Part shown: positions 24,351-33,208 of the stretch, in pieces
Numbering within the stretch: the first letter of the stretch is position 1
Layout of the letters: every line of letters starts with the position of its first letter
NCBI RefSeq assembly: GCF_001427605.1
Contig: NZ_LMGZ01000001.1
Location: 244,281-308,280, forward strand
Source: Devosia sp. Root635
GTDB taxonomy: Bacteria > Pseudomonadota > Alphaproteobacteria > Rhizobiales > Devosiaceae
Reading direction: 5' to 3'
DNA: 64,000 nucleotides
Made by a program: the position numbers and the translations under genes
Notes under the pieces: generated by a model
What the model saw: the letters and a program-made list of their open reading frames with translations, nothing else
What the model was told of the DNA's origin: nothing
Database searches by the model: none

Positions 24351-24977
24351 TCAATCCACGCTGTCCCACGTGTTGGTCGCCGAATAGAGCGTCATGCGGC
24401 CCCGCACGAAATGGGCAACGGCGCCCTGCGGCGGCGGCCAGCTCACCACCTGGTCGCGCTCCACGCCTTCGACGAGGTGGCGCAACACCCGCAGCACCCC
24501 GCCATGGGCCACGACCACGGCATGCTGGGTCAGTTCGCGGGCAAAATCGAGCAGGCGCAGCGCCACGTCATCGTAGCTTTCGCCCTGTTCGGGCCGGTAA
24601 TGCCAGCGGTCGTGGTCACCCACCAGGGCCTGTTCGCGCGCGATTTCGGAGTGGAGCCGGCCCTCATGCGTGCCGAACGAGATTTCGAGCAGTCGCGGAT
24701 CGAGCACCACCGGCGGCAGGTCCGTGTCGAAGGCGGCCCGCATGCGCTCCATGGTCTCGGCCGCCCGGCCGAGCGGGGAGGCGAACCAGCGAAGCGACAG
24801 CGGGTCGACATTGTCCCGTTCCAGCAATTCCCGCAGCAGCACGCCGCTGGCATCGGCCTGCTTGCGGCCCGTATCGTTGAGGGGAATGTCCAGGGTACCC
24901 TGGTAACGCCGCTCGCGATTCCAGTCGGTCTCGCCATGCCGGGCGAAATAGAAGTCCGGCCAATCCAGTTGTGTCAT
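24351..24977 (-). CDS. Histidine phosphatase family protein
   Basis: 208 aa of the phosphoglycerate-mutase-like fold. The catalytic signature is YFARHGETDWNRERRYQG near the N-terminus; the second histidine is in VVAHGGVLRVLRHLVEG near 160. Members dephosphorylate small metabolites; the substrate is unknown. It is a close relative of the product of 25752-26363 on the same strand. A vapBC pair sits between the two. Confidence 0.9.
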   Translation of the reverse strand: MTQLDWPDFYFARHGETDWNRERRYQGTLDIPLNDTGRKQADASGVLLRELLERDNVDPLSLRWFASPLGRAAETMERMRAAFDTDLPPVVLDPRLLEISFGTHEGRLHSEIAREQALVGDHDRWHYRPEQGESYDDVALRLLDFARELTQHAVVVAHGGVLRVLRHLVEGVERDQVVSWPPPQGAVAHFVRGRMTLYSATNTWDSVD

Positions 24978-25031
24978 CGATTTTTCCGCGCTACGTGCCC
25001 CGGCGCCTTCTAGGCAGCGCCGCGCGTCAGG

Positions 25032-25439
25032 TCAATCGAGCCAGTTCTCGACCCGCAGATCGGGCACGCGGGAGAATTCGCCGATGTTGTCCGTCACCAG
25101 CGGCACATTCAACGCAAGCGCATGAGCAGCGATGAACAAGTCATTCGGACCGATTGGCCGACCTTCCTTTGCCAATCGGTCGCGCAGATTTGCGTAAATT
25201 TCGTCAACTGGCGGTTCTAGCGGCAGGATCGTGACAAATGACAAGGCCCACTCGATCTGATGCTGAAGCCGCTGGGAATTGACCCGCGCTATTCCGTATC
25301 GCAACTCACTGGCGACGATGATGGATATGCCGGTGCTTTGGACATTATATCGCCTGATGCGCTCCGCCACATGACCAGCCGGGAAGCGCATGAAATGCGA
25401 CATAATATTAGTATCGAGCATCAATTCGATGTCGATCAA
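25032..25439 (-). CDS. vapC: PIN-domain toxin VapC
   Basis: 135 aa. PIN nuclease acids are visible: D in LMLDTNIMSH, E in ASELRYGIA, D in GPNDLFIAAHAL and D in LVTDNIGEF. VapC toxins cleave tRNA or rRNA and are held inactive by VapB. It overlaps the end of the vapB gene by 4 nt, the usual coupling in such operons, and lies between two histidine-phosphatase genes. Confidence 0.93.
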   Translation of the reverse strand: MIDIELMLDTNIMSHFMRFPAGHVAERIRRYNVQSTGISIIVASELRYGIARVNSQRLQHQIEWALSFVTILPLEPPVDEIYANLRDRLAKEGRPIGPNDLFIAAHALALNVPLVTDNIGEFSRVPDLRVENWLD

Positions 25440-25702
25440 AGTTTTATGTCATCCAGCGGAAGCAACCCCTCATCGACATCTGGCCAATCAACGTCGATCG
25501 TTTCCATTTGGTCGAGCAGTTCGGCCCAGGTAAGAGGGCCTTTCGATGTCTCCCCGGTCGGCTCGACAATCAGGCGCTCACCGTCCTTGGTGACGGTGAC
25601 TTCAGTCCCAGGCATCTCAAATCCAGCGGGAACTTTTATCGCCTGTCCATCGATCGATTGAAAAAGACTGGACTTCTTGATCTCGTTCACGGACGCCTCC
25701 AT
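25436..25702 (-). CDS. vapB: VapB-type antitoxin (AbrB/SpoVT fold)
   Basis: 88 aa. An N-terminal swapped-hairpin DNA-binding domain (QSIDGQAIKVPAGFEMPGTEVTVTKDGERLIVEP) is followed by an acidic C-terminus (VDWPDVDEGLLPLDDIKL) that should bind and neutralise VapC. It precedes vapC with a 4-nt overlap and probably autoregulates the operon. Confidence 0.92.
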   Translation of the reverse strand: MEASVNEIKKSSLFQSIDGQAIKVPAGFEMPGTEVTVTKDGERLIVEPTGETSKGPLTWAELLDQMETIDVDWPDVDEGLLPLDDIKL

Positions 25703-25751
25703 CGGCTGACCTCGCCAATATAAGCCCGAACCGCGCCTGCAACAACCGCCG

Positions 25752-26363
25752 CTATCCCCGCAACAGCTCCATCCGCCCCGGCGTGAAATGCATGACCGCG
25801 TCCTGCGGCGGGGCCCAGTTGATCACTTCCACGATCGGCGCATGCTCGATCAGCACGCGCAGGGTCCGGGCGATGCCGCCATGGGCCACCACCACCGAGG
25901 GCCCCTTGAGCACGCTGGCGAATTCGGCCAGCCGCGCCTCGACATCGCGGTAGTTCTCGCCATTCTCGGGGCGATAGTCCCAATAGTCCTCGGTGCGTTC
26001 GCCCGGCGCGATGGCCATGTTGGCCGGAAGCTGCTCGAACAGTTCTCCCTCCAGCACGCCGAAGGAAATCTCCATCAGCCGCACGTCATATTTCACCTCG
26101 GGCAGGTGCGCATCGAACCCGGCCCGCACCCGCTCCATGGTCTCGCGCGTCCGCCCCAGGGGCGAGGCGTGCCATTCGAAGGCCTGCGGATCGAGCCCGC
26201 GCGCGGCGAACAGGGCGGCAAGCGTCCTGCCATTCTGGTTGGCCTGGCCGCGGCCCTTGTCGTTGAGCGGAATGTCCTTGCGCCCCTGATAGCGGCGTTC
26301 GGCATTCCAGGGGGTTTCACCATGCCGGACAAAGTAGATTTCCGGCCAGACGAGGGCTGTCAT
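25752..26363 (-). CDS. Histidine phosphatase family protein (second copy)
   Basis: 203 aa. Signature YFVRHGETPWNAERRYQGRK, and VVAHGGIARTLRVLIEHAP for the second histidine. Alignment by eye with the product of 24351-24977 shows the same spacing and shared ends (INWAPPQDAVMHFTPGRM against SWPPPQGAVAHFVRGRM), so the two are tandem duplicates separated by vapBC. The substrate is unknown. Confidence 0.9.
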   Translation of the reverse strand: MTALVWPEIYFVRHGETPWNAERRYQGRKDIPLNDKGRGQANQNGRTLAALFAARGLDPQAFEWHASPLGRTRETMERVRAGFDAHLPEVKYDVRLMEISFGVLEGELFEQLPANMAIAPGERTEDYWDYRPENGENYRDVEARLAEFASVLKGPSVVVAHGGIARTLRVLIEHAPIVEVINWAPPQDAVMHFTPGRMELLRG

Positions 26364-26476
26364 GACATTCCCGCGCCGCCAAGCCGGCGCGTCCTAAGGC
26401 AGTGGAGTCGTTGCGCTGGTTGTGGCACATGGAGGATCAGTTCGCCAGCCGCCTGACACCAAGCTCCGGTTTTGCC

Positions 26477-27892
26477 ATGCCCCTTTCCGCCGCCGATATC
26501 GTTGCCCAGCTCACCGCGCTTGTCGGCGCCAATGCGGTCATCGGGGAAACCGGGCGAATGGTTCCCTACCTCAACGAGCCTCGCAAGCGCTTCCACCAGA
26601 AGGCGGCCGCCGTGACCCTGCCCGCCTCGGTCGAGCAGGTGCAGGCCATCGTCCGCTGGGCCAATGAAAACCGGGTCGGCCTCATCCCCCAGGGCGGCAA
26701 TACCGGGCTGGTAGGCGCCCAGGTGCCCCTGCGCGGCGACGAAGTCATCGTCAGCCTTGCCAGACTCGACCATATCCGCGTCCTCGACACCGCCGCCGGC
26801 ACCATGACGTCAGAGGCTGGCACTATCCTCGAAAACGCCCACAAGGCCGCCGAGGCCGAAGGTATGATCTTCCCGCTCTGGCTGGCTTCGCAGGGCTCGG
26901 CCCGTATCGGGGGCCTGCTCTCTTCCAATGCCGGCGGGGTCAATGTACTGGCCTATGGCAATGCCCGCGAGCTCACCATGGGCGTCGAGGCCGTGCTGGC
27001 CGATGGCCGCCTCTACCGGGGCCTCAATTCCCTCAAGAAGGACAATACCGGCTACGACCTCAAGGATCTGCTGGTCGGCGCCGAAGGCACTCTGGGCATC
27101 ATCACCGCCGCCACGCTCAAGCTCTTCCCCAAGCCGGAAGATTACGAAACCGCGCTGATCAGCATTACCGGGCCGGAAGCCGCGCTCACCCTGTTTCAGG
27201 TCCTGCGCGAACGCATCGGCAGCCGGCTCAATGCCTTCGAGATCGTGCCCCATATCGGGCTCGAGATGCAGCTTCGTCATGGCGTGCTCGACCGTGACCC
27301 CAGCGCCGGCCCGTCCCCCTGGTATGCGCTGATCGAAGTCAGCCGCATGAAGGGCGGCGCGTCCGGCGCGCTGATGGCCGCCATAGAAGCCGCCTTTGCC
27401 GATGGCCTGCTCGATAATGCCGTCTTCGCCGAATCCCTCGCCGACCGCACCCGCATGTGGGCCTTCCGCGAGCAGATGAGCGAGGTGCAAAGCCAGGAAG
27501 GCGCCTCGATCAAGCACGATGTCTCGGTGCCCATCGCCGCGGTGCCCCAACTCATCGCCGAGGGCAGCGCCGCCGCCCAGCGCCTGGTCCCCGGCATCCG
27601 CCCGGTGCCCTTCGGCCATATGGGCGACGGCAATATCCACTTCAATTTCAGCCAGCCCGTCGGCGCCGATGCCAAGGCCTTCATGGCCAGCGCCGACGAA
27701 ATCCTGCACGAAGCCATCTACGAAATCGTGCTGCGCCTGGGTGGCTCGGTCTCGGCCGAACACGGCATCGGCCAGCTCAAGGTGGACCTGCTCAGGCAGG
27801 TCAAGGATCCGGTGGCGCTGGACATGATGCGCTCGATCAAGACCGCGCTCGATCCCAGGGGCATCCTCAATCCGGGAAAGATGCTGGGCTAG
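26477..27892 (+). CDS. FAD-linked oxidase, D-2-hydroxyacid dehydrogenase / GlcD-like
   Basis: 471 aa. The FAD-binding PCMH domain has LIPQGGNTGLVGAQVP and GAEGTLGIITAATLKLFP. The C-terminal FAD-linked oxidase domain has FGHMGDGNIHFN (metal-ligand histidines) and SAEHGIGQLK. This pattern fits D-2-hydroxyglutarate or D-lactate type dehydrogenases. ATG 26477 is chosen; upstream in-frame codons are not conserved. It is divergent from the phosphatase gene. Confidence 0.9.
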   Translation: MPLSAADIVAQLTALVGANAVIGETGRMVPYLNEPRKRFHQKAAAVTLPASVEQVQAIVRWANENRVGLIPQGGNTGLVGAQVPLRGDEVIVSLARLDHIRVLDTAAGTMTSEAGTILENAHKAAEAEGMIFPLWLASQGSARIGGLLSSNAGGVNVLAYGNARELTMGVEAVLADGRLYRGLNSLKKDNTGYDLKDLLVGAEGTLGIITAATLKLFPKPEDYETALISITGPEAALTLFQVLRERIGSRLNAFEIVPHIGLEMQLRHGVLDRDPSAGPSPWYALIEVSRMKGGASGALMAAIEAAFADGLLDNAVFAESLADRTRMWAFREQMSEVQSQEGASIKHDVSVPIAAVPQLIAEGSAAAQRLVPGIRPVPFGHMGDGNIHFNFSQPVGADAKAFMASADEILHEAIYEIVLRLGGSVSAEHGIGQLKVDLLRQVKDPVALDMMRSIKTALDPRGILNPGKMLG

Positions 27893-28022
27893 TGGCACGC
27901 CCTCGTGGTTCGAGGCGCTGAAGAAGCGCACCTCACCATGAGGGCTCCTGGTACACCGAGCTGGAAGTAGCCCTCATGGTGAGGCGGGAGCGCAGCGACC
28001 CTCGAACCACGAGGGCGTGCCA
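27893..28022. repeat. Dispersed composite palindrome, CCACGCCCTCGTGG family, full copy
   Basis: It has the same architecture as the copy at 20897: outer arms TGGCACGCCCTCGTGGTTCG and its complement ending at 28022, inner arms CTCACCATGAGGGCT and AGCCCTCATGGTGAG. It starts inside the stop region of the oxidase gene and fills the gap to the hemerythrin gene. Confidence 0.85.
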
Positions 28023-28097
28023 CGGTCACATGAAGGGCACCCAGTTCCCCACCGGTGCCGTCTTGCACTCATCCTGCGCTGGCCCCATCTATCCGCC

Positions 28098-28655
28098 ATG
28101 CTGCTCAACATCACCTTCCTCGACGACGCCACCCGCCCCCCCGTGCCCAGGCTCGAAGGCCTGACCGACGCTCAGCGCGCCCCCGGCGAACATCTGCGCA
28201 TGATCCACGATCACCTGCGCGCCAACATGGTCACCCTCGGCAAGCTCATCGAACGCGCCAATGCCGGCAGCGTGACGCCGGCCGAGATCGCCACCGAAAC
28301 CGGTGATCTGGCCATGGTCGCCAACTACCGCCGCTTCGGCAATCTCTGCGGCCAGCATTGCGGCATTGTCGACACGCATCATTCCATCGAGGATCACCAC
28401 CTCTTTCCAGTGCTCGCTCTGCAGGGGCCTGCCTTCAAGGCCATTGCCGAGCGGCTGACGGCCGAGCATGTGGTAGTGCATGAATTGCTCGAACGCCTCG
28501 TCACCGCCCTCAATGCGCTCGCTGCCGAGCCGACGCCTACGCGCTTCGAAGACGCCAAAACCGTCTACCACGCCCTCGAACGTGTCCTGCTGTCCCATCT
28601 CGGCTGGGAAGAAGACGCCATGGGCGACGCGCTGGGCTATTTCGGGATTATGTAG
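28098..28655 (+). CDS. Hemerythrin-domain protein
   Basis: 185 aa. A four-helix hemerythrin pattern of di-iron ligands is suggested: H in MIHDHLRANM, HHSIEDHHLF, HVVVHELLERL and HLGWEEDAM. Such proteins bind oxygen or nitric oxide at a non-haem di-iron site. ATG 28098 avoids translating the repeat upstream. No partner genes were recognised. Confidence 0.8.
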   Translation: MLLNITFLDDATRPPVPRLEGLTDAQRAPGEHLRMIHDHLRANMVTLGKLIERANAGSVTPAEIATETGDLAMVANYRRFGNLCGQHCGIVDTHHSIEDHHLFPVLALQGPAFKAIAERLTAEHVVVHELLERLVTALNALAAEPTPTRFEDAKTVYHALERVLLSHLGWEEDAMGDALGYFGIM

Positions 28656-28683
28656 CGACTACCCCGCTGGCCCCATCCACCGG

Positions 28684-28872
28684 CCCCACCCTCCCCCCTT
28701 GAGGGGAGGGAAGCGAGATAGGACCTAGCGTTTGCTAAGTCCGTTGAATCGAGCAGGGTGGGGGTGTCGCGGGTTCCACGAACGCGGACCTTTGGGGCAT
28801 CAGCAACCCCCTCCCTAGCTTTGCTACGGCCCTTTGGGCCGAGCGACGCTACCCTCCCCTTAAGGGGAGGGT
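28684..28872. repeat. CCCTCCCC-type intergenic palindrome
   Basis: CCACCCTCCCCCTTGAGGGG near 28687 and ACCCTCCCCTTAAGGGGAGG near 28851 are outer arms; each arm is itself self-complementary. The 240-bp gap between the hemerythrin and SRAP genes holds nothing else I can identify. A related element lies at 30893-30975. Confidence 0.7.
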
Positions 28873-28896
28873 GTGGACCGAGGCCACGGCGCCCCC

Positions 28897-29625
28897 TCAG
28901 AACAAATCCAGTTGCCCACCCCCGGCGACCTTCTTCGGCCTCGGCTCCGGCCGCACCACCGTCACAGGCTCGATCAGCCCGGCATCGTCGTCCCGCGCCG
29001 AATTCACCCGCGTCGACACCGGATGAAACTTCAACGCCCCATCCTTCAGCGGCAATGCCAGCTGCCCGGCCTCGCGCGCCCGCACGTTGCGCACATTCAA
29101 CCAACCCTCGATCGCTTCGCCCTCGAGGATGGCCGGCATGCGGTGATGGATTTCCGACAACTGTTCATTGGCCGGCACGGTGATCGTCGCCACGCTGTCG
29201 ATCTCCTCGCCATTGGGGCCCATCCAGCTCGTATAGAGCCCGGCCAGCGCCATCGGCCGGTCGTCTTCCATGGTGATGTAATAGGGCTGCTTGGATTTGT
29301 CCGGATTGGTGTGCCACTCATAATAGCCGCTGGCCGGAATGATGCAGCGGCCATGCTTCAGCGCATCGCGGAACGCCGGTTTTTCGGCCATGGTTTCCAC
29401 CCGTGCGTTGACCAGCAGTGGGAAATCGCGCGGATCCTTGACCCAGCCGGGCACCAGGCCCCAGCGGGCGAAATGCGCCTCGCGCCGGCCATGCGCCTCC
29501 CAGATGGCCGCCACCGGCTGGGTTGGCGCGATATTGTAGCGCGGCACCAGGTCGATGGAATTGAACAGCTTGAACAGCTCTTCCATCATTTCGGGCGGCA
29601 GCGTCGAAGCGTAGCGTCCGCACAT
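28897..29625 (-). CDS. SOS response-associated peptidase (SRAP, YedK/HMCES family)
   Basis: 242 aa. It starts MCGRYAST, where Cys2 forms the covalent bond to abasic sites in single-stranded DNA. Other conserved parts are NIAPTQPVAAIW, RWGLVPGWVKD, NARVETMAEKPAFRDA, RCIIPASGYYEWH and HHRMPAIL. The protein shields abasic sites at replication forks. I looked for a LexA box in the 66-bp gap shared with the divergent NUDIX gene and saw none. Confidence 0.95.
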   Translation of the reverse strand: MCGRYASTLPPEMMEELFKLFNSIDLVPRYNIAPTQPVAAIWEAHGRREAHFARWGLVPGWVKDPRDFPLLVNARVETMAEKPAFRDALKHGRCIIPASGYYEWHTNPDKSKQPYYITMEDDRPMALAGLYTSWMGPNGEEIDSVATITVPANEQLSEIHHRMPAILEGEAIEGWLNVRNVRAREAGQLALPLKDGALKFHPVSTRVNSARDDDAGLIEPVTVVRPEPRPKKVAGGGQLDLF

Positions 29626-29691
29626 GGTCGCACTCCTGAATCAGCAAACAACAGGTAGTCTGCGATCGACCGAATCGCAAATGAGCCTCAA

Positions 29692-30093
29692 GTGACCGAA
29701 GACGTTCCCAACGCCGCCAGCGTCGCCCTCGTCCGCGACGGCAAAGTGCTGCTGATCAAGCGCGCCTATGCGCCCTATCAGCATCTGTGGACCCTGCCCG
29801 GCGGCCGCGCCGAGCCGGGCGAGAGCATCGAGCAATGCGCCATCCGCGAAATATCGGAGGAGGTGGGCCTCACCATCCGCAATCCCAGGCCCGTGCTGGT
29901 GCAGCCGCTTGGCCGCGACGGCACATTCCGGCTGGCGGTGTTCGCTACCCGCGATTTCTCCGGCCAGTTGCGCGCCTCCGACGAGATCGCCGACCACAAA
30001 TGGCTCGACCCGGCGGCCCTCATTGCCCTGCGCACCACCAGCCGCCTCGATGACGTGCTTGCGAGAGCCTTCGCAGTTCTGGCGCAAGGGTGA
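29692..30093 (+). CDS. NUDIX hydrolase
   Basis: 133 aa. The Nudix box reads GGRAEPGESIEQCAIREISEE followed by VG, matching GX5EX7REUXEEXGU. It hydrolyses nucleoside diphosphate derivatives; the substrate is unknown. The start is GTG 29692. It is divergent from the SRAP gene and 12 bp upstream of the TIGR02301 gene. Confidence 0.92.
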   Translation: MTEDVPNAASVALVRDGKVLLIKRAYAPYQHLWTLPGGRAEPGESIEQCAIREISEEVGLTIRNPRPVLVQPLGRDGTFRLAVFATRDFSGQLRASDEIADHKWLDPAALIALRTTSRLDDVLARAFAVLAQG

Positions 30094-30105
30094 TAAGCAA
30101 TCGCC

Positions 30106-30471
30106 ATGAAGCGCATTCGCCTCGCCATCGCCCTGCTGCTTGCCTTGGGCACTGCCCCGGCCTTCGCCATCGACCCGCCCTATCAGCGGCAGATGGAGCG
30201 GCTTGCCGAGATCATGGGCAGCCTCTACTTCCTACAGCCGCTTTGCGAAGCCGGCACCGAGGACTGGCGGGCCCAGATGGCCGAGCTCATCGCGCTGGAC
30301 GAACCCGACGAAGACCGGCGCCAGCGCCTCGCCGGGGCCTTCAATGTCGGCTACACCGCCTATTCGCGCTTTCACCGCGCCTGCACGCCGGCCGCGCGCG
30401 AGGCCCTGACGCGCCTGCTGGTCGAGGCCGAGCGCATCGCGCGCGACATCCATACGCGCTTTGCCGAATAG
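30106..30471 (+). CDS. TIGR02301 family secreted protein
   Basis: 121 aa with a clear signal peptide (MKRIRLAIALLLALGTAPAFA). The mature part (PPYQRQMERLAEIMGSLYFL, QPLCEAGTEDWRAQM, GYTAYSRFHRACTPAAREAL) is the alphaproteobacterial TIGR02301 pattern with two conserved cysteines. It is probably periplasmic; function is unknown. It is in an apparent operon with the NUDIX gene, a pairing known in Hyphomicrobiales. Confidence 0.88.
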   Translation: MKRIRLAIALLLALGTAPAFAIDPPYQRQMERLAEIMGSLYFLQPLCEAGTEDWRAQMAELIALDEPDEDRRQRLAGAFNVGYTAYSRFHRACTPAAREALTRLLVEAERIARDIHTRFAE

Positions 30472-30587
30472 GCGGGCGATGATTCCCCGCCTACATGCGG
30501 CCCTCTCCGTACAATCGCGCACCGCCCGTTAACCTTCGGGTTACTTCCCGCGCGCCGGTTGGGGCCCTTCATGCTAACCCAAACGTC

Positions 30588-30866
30588 ATGACCACGAGCA
30601 AAACCATGTTTGCATCCGCTTCCGGGGCTGCCATCTTCGACCGTGAACAGGGCGAACGGCAACTGGCGCTCGAATATCTCGCCGAGGCCTGGCATGGCGC
30701 CGAGGACGATGGCGTGCAGAGCGCGTCGCTGGCCCATGCCTCGCTGTTCGCGGCCTTGGCCACCTTCGTCAAGATGCACGGCGACGAGGCCACCGCCGAC
30801 CTCATCGCCCTGCTGCCCGACCGCATCCGTTCCGGCGAATACAACCTCGACCGCATCCTGCAATAG
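30588..30866 (+). CDS. Conserved hypothetical protein
   Basis: 92 aa, soluble and helical (ERQLALEYLAEAWHGAEDDG, SLFAALATFVKMHGDEATADLIALL). I do not recognise a named domain. It looks genuinely coding: protein-like composition and a start with upstream purines. ATG 30588 is preferred over an upstream in-frame start at 30495. Confidence 0.65.
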   Translation: MTTSKTMFASASGAAIFDREQGERQLALEYLAEAWHGAEDDGVQSASLAHASLFAALATFVKMHGDEATADLIALLPDRIRSGEYNLDRILQ

Positions 30867-30892
30867 CGCGCCATTCTCTCGGCTGCTGCCCA

Positions 30893-30975
30893 CCCTCCCC
30901 TTGAGAGGTGGGGCTATCGCATATGCAATGTTTCAGTCGTCTCCCTCCCCTTGCGGGGAGGGATCAAGGGTGGGG
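30893..30975. repeat. CCCTCCCC-type palindrome upstream of ygfZ
   Basis: CACCCTCCCCTTGAGAGGTG near 30891 and CTCCCTCCCCTTGCGGGGAG near 30940 with AAGGGTGGGGGAGGG form several overlapping hairpins. It is related to the element at 28684. The rest of the 238-bp gap up to ygfZ shows no other feature. Confidence 0.6.
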
Positions 30976-31104
30976 GAGGGCTGGAAATGCCGACGAACAC
31001 CGGCATCGCCGCGCAAGAGAGCGCCGGCAGGGACAACGCCACCCGACATCCTTGAAAATACCGCCCCGCTGCGCCATGTCTTGGGTCCTCCTGGGAAGAC
31101 CATC

Positions 31105-31935
31105 ATGACCATCCATCTGCGCGCCGACCGCGCCGTATTCCGTTTCTCCGGCCCCGACGCGCATAAGCTGCTTAACGATGTGGTCACCGGCCACGTTCCA
31201 GCCGGCGACAGTGACACGGCCGCCTGGTGGGCCCTGCTCTCGCCCCAGGGCAAAATCCTGGCCGAAGGCCTGGCCGGCTGGGCCGAAGATGGGCTCTGGC
31301 TCGACGTTCACCAGTCGGTGGCCGACGACTTCCTCAAGCGCATGAAGATGTATCGCCTGCGCGCTCAGGTGGTGATCGATGATCTGCGCGAAACCCACCG
31401 CGTCGGCTTCACCACCGAAGCGCGGCCCGATGCCATCAGCCATATCGACCGGCTCGGCGCCGCCCGCATCGGCTGGCGCATCGTCGCCCCCCTCGCTGCC
31501 GCCGTCGACTGGTCGACGGATGACGCGGTGTATCATGGCGCCCGCATTGCCGCTGGCCTCGCTGAACAGGGCGCCGATTTCCCCGCCAACGATGCCTTCG
31601 CCCACGATATTGGCCTCGACATCCTTGATGGCATCGACTTTGCCAAGGGCTGCTATGTCGGCCAGGAAGTGGTCAGCCGCATGAAGCATCGCGGCACCGC
31701 CCGCCGCCGCCCCGTCATTGTCACTGGTATCACCGCTCCGGCCGGCAGCGCCCTGATCGCCGGCAGCCGCGAGGCCGGCACGATCGGCCAGGTGGTCGAC
31801 GGCCAGGCCGTCGCCATCCTCCGCCTCGACCGCATCACCGATCCCGAAGCGGTAACCGTGGACGGCAAGCCGGTCACCGTGACGCTCCCCGCCTGGGCCA
31901 CCTATGCCTTTGGCGGAAGCGAAATGGTCGAATAG
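31105..31935 (+). CDS. ygfZ: Folate-binding protein YgfZ
   Basis: 276 aa, related to the GcvT aminomethyltransferase. The family signature with the reactive cysteine is FAKGCYVGQEVVSRMKHRG; the N-terminus (VFRFSGPDAHKLLNDVVTGH) is also typical. YgfZ uses folate to support repair or assembly of certain Fe-S proteins such as MiaB. ATG 31105 is chosen because the upstream reading frame runs through the palindromic repeat. Confidence 0.95.
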   Translation: MTIHLRADRAVFRFSGPDAHKLLNDVVTGHVPAGDSDTAAWWALLSPQGKILAEGLAGWAEDGLWLDVHQSVADDFLKRMKMYRLRAQVVIDDLRETHRVGFTTEARPDAISHIDRLGAARIGWRIVAPLAAAVDWSTDDAVYHGARIAAGLAEQGADFPANDAFAHDIGLDILDGIDFAKGCYVGQEVVSRMKHRGTARRRPVIVTGITAPAGSALIAGSREAGTIGQVVDGQAVAILRLDRITDPEAVTVDGKPVTVTLPAWATYAFGGSEMVE

Positions 31936-32031
31936 TACAAGCCGGGCTCGCCCGGACCCGTCACGGACGTTCTGCGAATCGTCCCTTGATGCTAATCTCG
32001 ATGCTAACAGTCTGTTAGCTTTTGGGGACCG

Positions 32032-32634
32032 ATGGCACGCACTAGCGCACGCGCCTGGCAACGCATGTTGTCGGGGCGCCGGCTCGATATCCTCGATCCC
32101 TCGCCGATGGATGTGGAGCTCTCCGACATCGCCCACGGCCTGGCGCGAGTCGCCCGCTGGAACGGCCAGACCGAGGGGGATTACCCATTTTCGGTGGCCC
32201 AGCATTCGGTGCTGGTGCTGGAGTTATTCCGCGCCCACAATCCCGATTGCGATGCCGTCTCGCAGGCGCAGGCGCTGCTGCATGATGCCCCCGAATATGT
32301 GATGGGCGACATCATCTCGCCCTTCAAGGCGGCGATGGGCGGCAACTACAAGGATGTCGAAAACCGCCTGCTCTCGGCCATCTATCTGCGTTTCTCGCTG
32401 CCCGCCGCCATGCCGGCGGCCCTCGCCAAACAGGTCAAGAAGGCCGACCGGGAAGCGGCCTTCTTCGAGGCCATCCATCTGGCCGGTTTCGAGGATGCGG
32501 AAGCTCGCAAATTCTTCGGCGAACCGAGCCTGCCGGCCTTCGACGTGGATGCCTTCGATCGGCTGATCCGCCCCTGGCCGACCCGCGAGGCGCATGACCG
32601 CTTCATCGCCGCCTTCGAAGCGATTTCGGTCTAG
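32032..32634 (+). CDS. HD-domain hydrolase (YfbR-like)
   Basis: 200 aa. The HD metal site is formed by H in FSVAQHSVLVLELF, HD in LLHDAPEYVMGD and D in VKKADREAAFFEA, matching YfbR-type 5'-deoxynucleotidases and related phosphohydrolases. RLDILDPSPMDVELSDIAHG at the N-terminus recurs in alphaproteobacterial homologues. It is probably a nucleotide phosphohydrolase; substrate unknown. Confidence 0.85.
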   Translation: MARTSARAWQRMLSGRRLDILDPSPMDVELSDIAHGLARVARWNGQTEGDYPFSVAQHSVLVLELFRAHNPDCDAVSQAQALLHDAPEYVMGDIISPFKAAMGGNYKDVENRLLSAIYLRFSLPAAMPAALAKQVKKADREAAFFEAIHLAGFEDAEARKFFGEPSLPAFDVDAFDRLIRPWPTREAHDRFIAAFEAISV

Positions 32635-32761
32635 AGGCCAAGGGCTTGGCTCCTGTGGACATTAACCCTAACCAAGGATGAACTTTGCCCTGTCGGGGCT
32701 GCTATGGTTTCTGAACCGTTAAGACAATGTCGCCATTCGCTTCATTTCGGGACGGAACGCC

Positions 32762-33208
32762 ATGAACCTGCCAGATCGCCATCTCCTGCTCGGCATGACT
32801 GTCGGCGCCCTCTGCGCCACCGCCCTTGCGGCCATCGGACCGGGCATGGTTTTCGAGGCTTTTGCCGATGAATTCACGCCCAGCGGCATCGATGCCGCGA
32901 GCCTGGTCAGGTTCGAGGACCGTGACTACACCGTCGACTACGACGCCTCCGTTGCCACCGATCCGCTCTCGACCACCACGGTCAAGAAGGTCGAGGCCGG
33001 CAAGGTCAGCTATGTCACCATCACCACCACCGCGACCGGCACTTATTCCACCGATGCGATGTTCTCCAGCCACGTCCAATATCCGGGGATAAGTGTCGAG
33101 GCGGCCGAGCCCGCGCGCAACGTCTTCAGCTACTGGACCAATGGCCGCTGGTCGGCCTTCCGCACCGGCACGGCCGGTTCCTTCTCCTACTACGGCTCGA
33201 CCCGCTAG
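32762..33208 (+). CDS. Hypothetical protein with N-terminal membrane anchor or signal
   Basis: 148 aa. A hydrophobic stretch at 8-32 (LLLGMTVGALCATALAAIGP) may be a signal peptide or anchor. The rest is Thr/Ser/Tyr-rich and beta-like (YVTITTTATGTYSTDAMF). I do not recognise a family. The stop overlaps the stop of the convergent SleB-like gene by 4 bp. The 5' gap holds a TTAACCCTAACC motif of unclear meaning. Confidence 0.6.
   Translation: MNLPDRHLLLGMTVGALCATALAAIGPGMVFEAFADEFTPSGIDAASLVRFEDRDYTVDYDASVATDPLSTTTVKKVEAGKVSYVTITTTATGTYSTDAMFSSHVQYPGISVEAAEPARNVFSYWTNGRWSAFRTGTAGSFSYYGSTR

Noticed and set aside
32660..32690. TTAACCCTAACC before the hypothetical gene at 32762 as a CtrA site
   Set aside because: The spacing does not match TTAA-N7-TTAA, so it was left as a note only.
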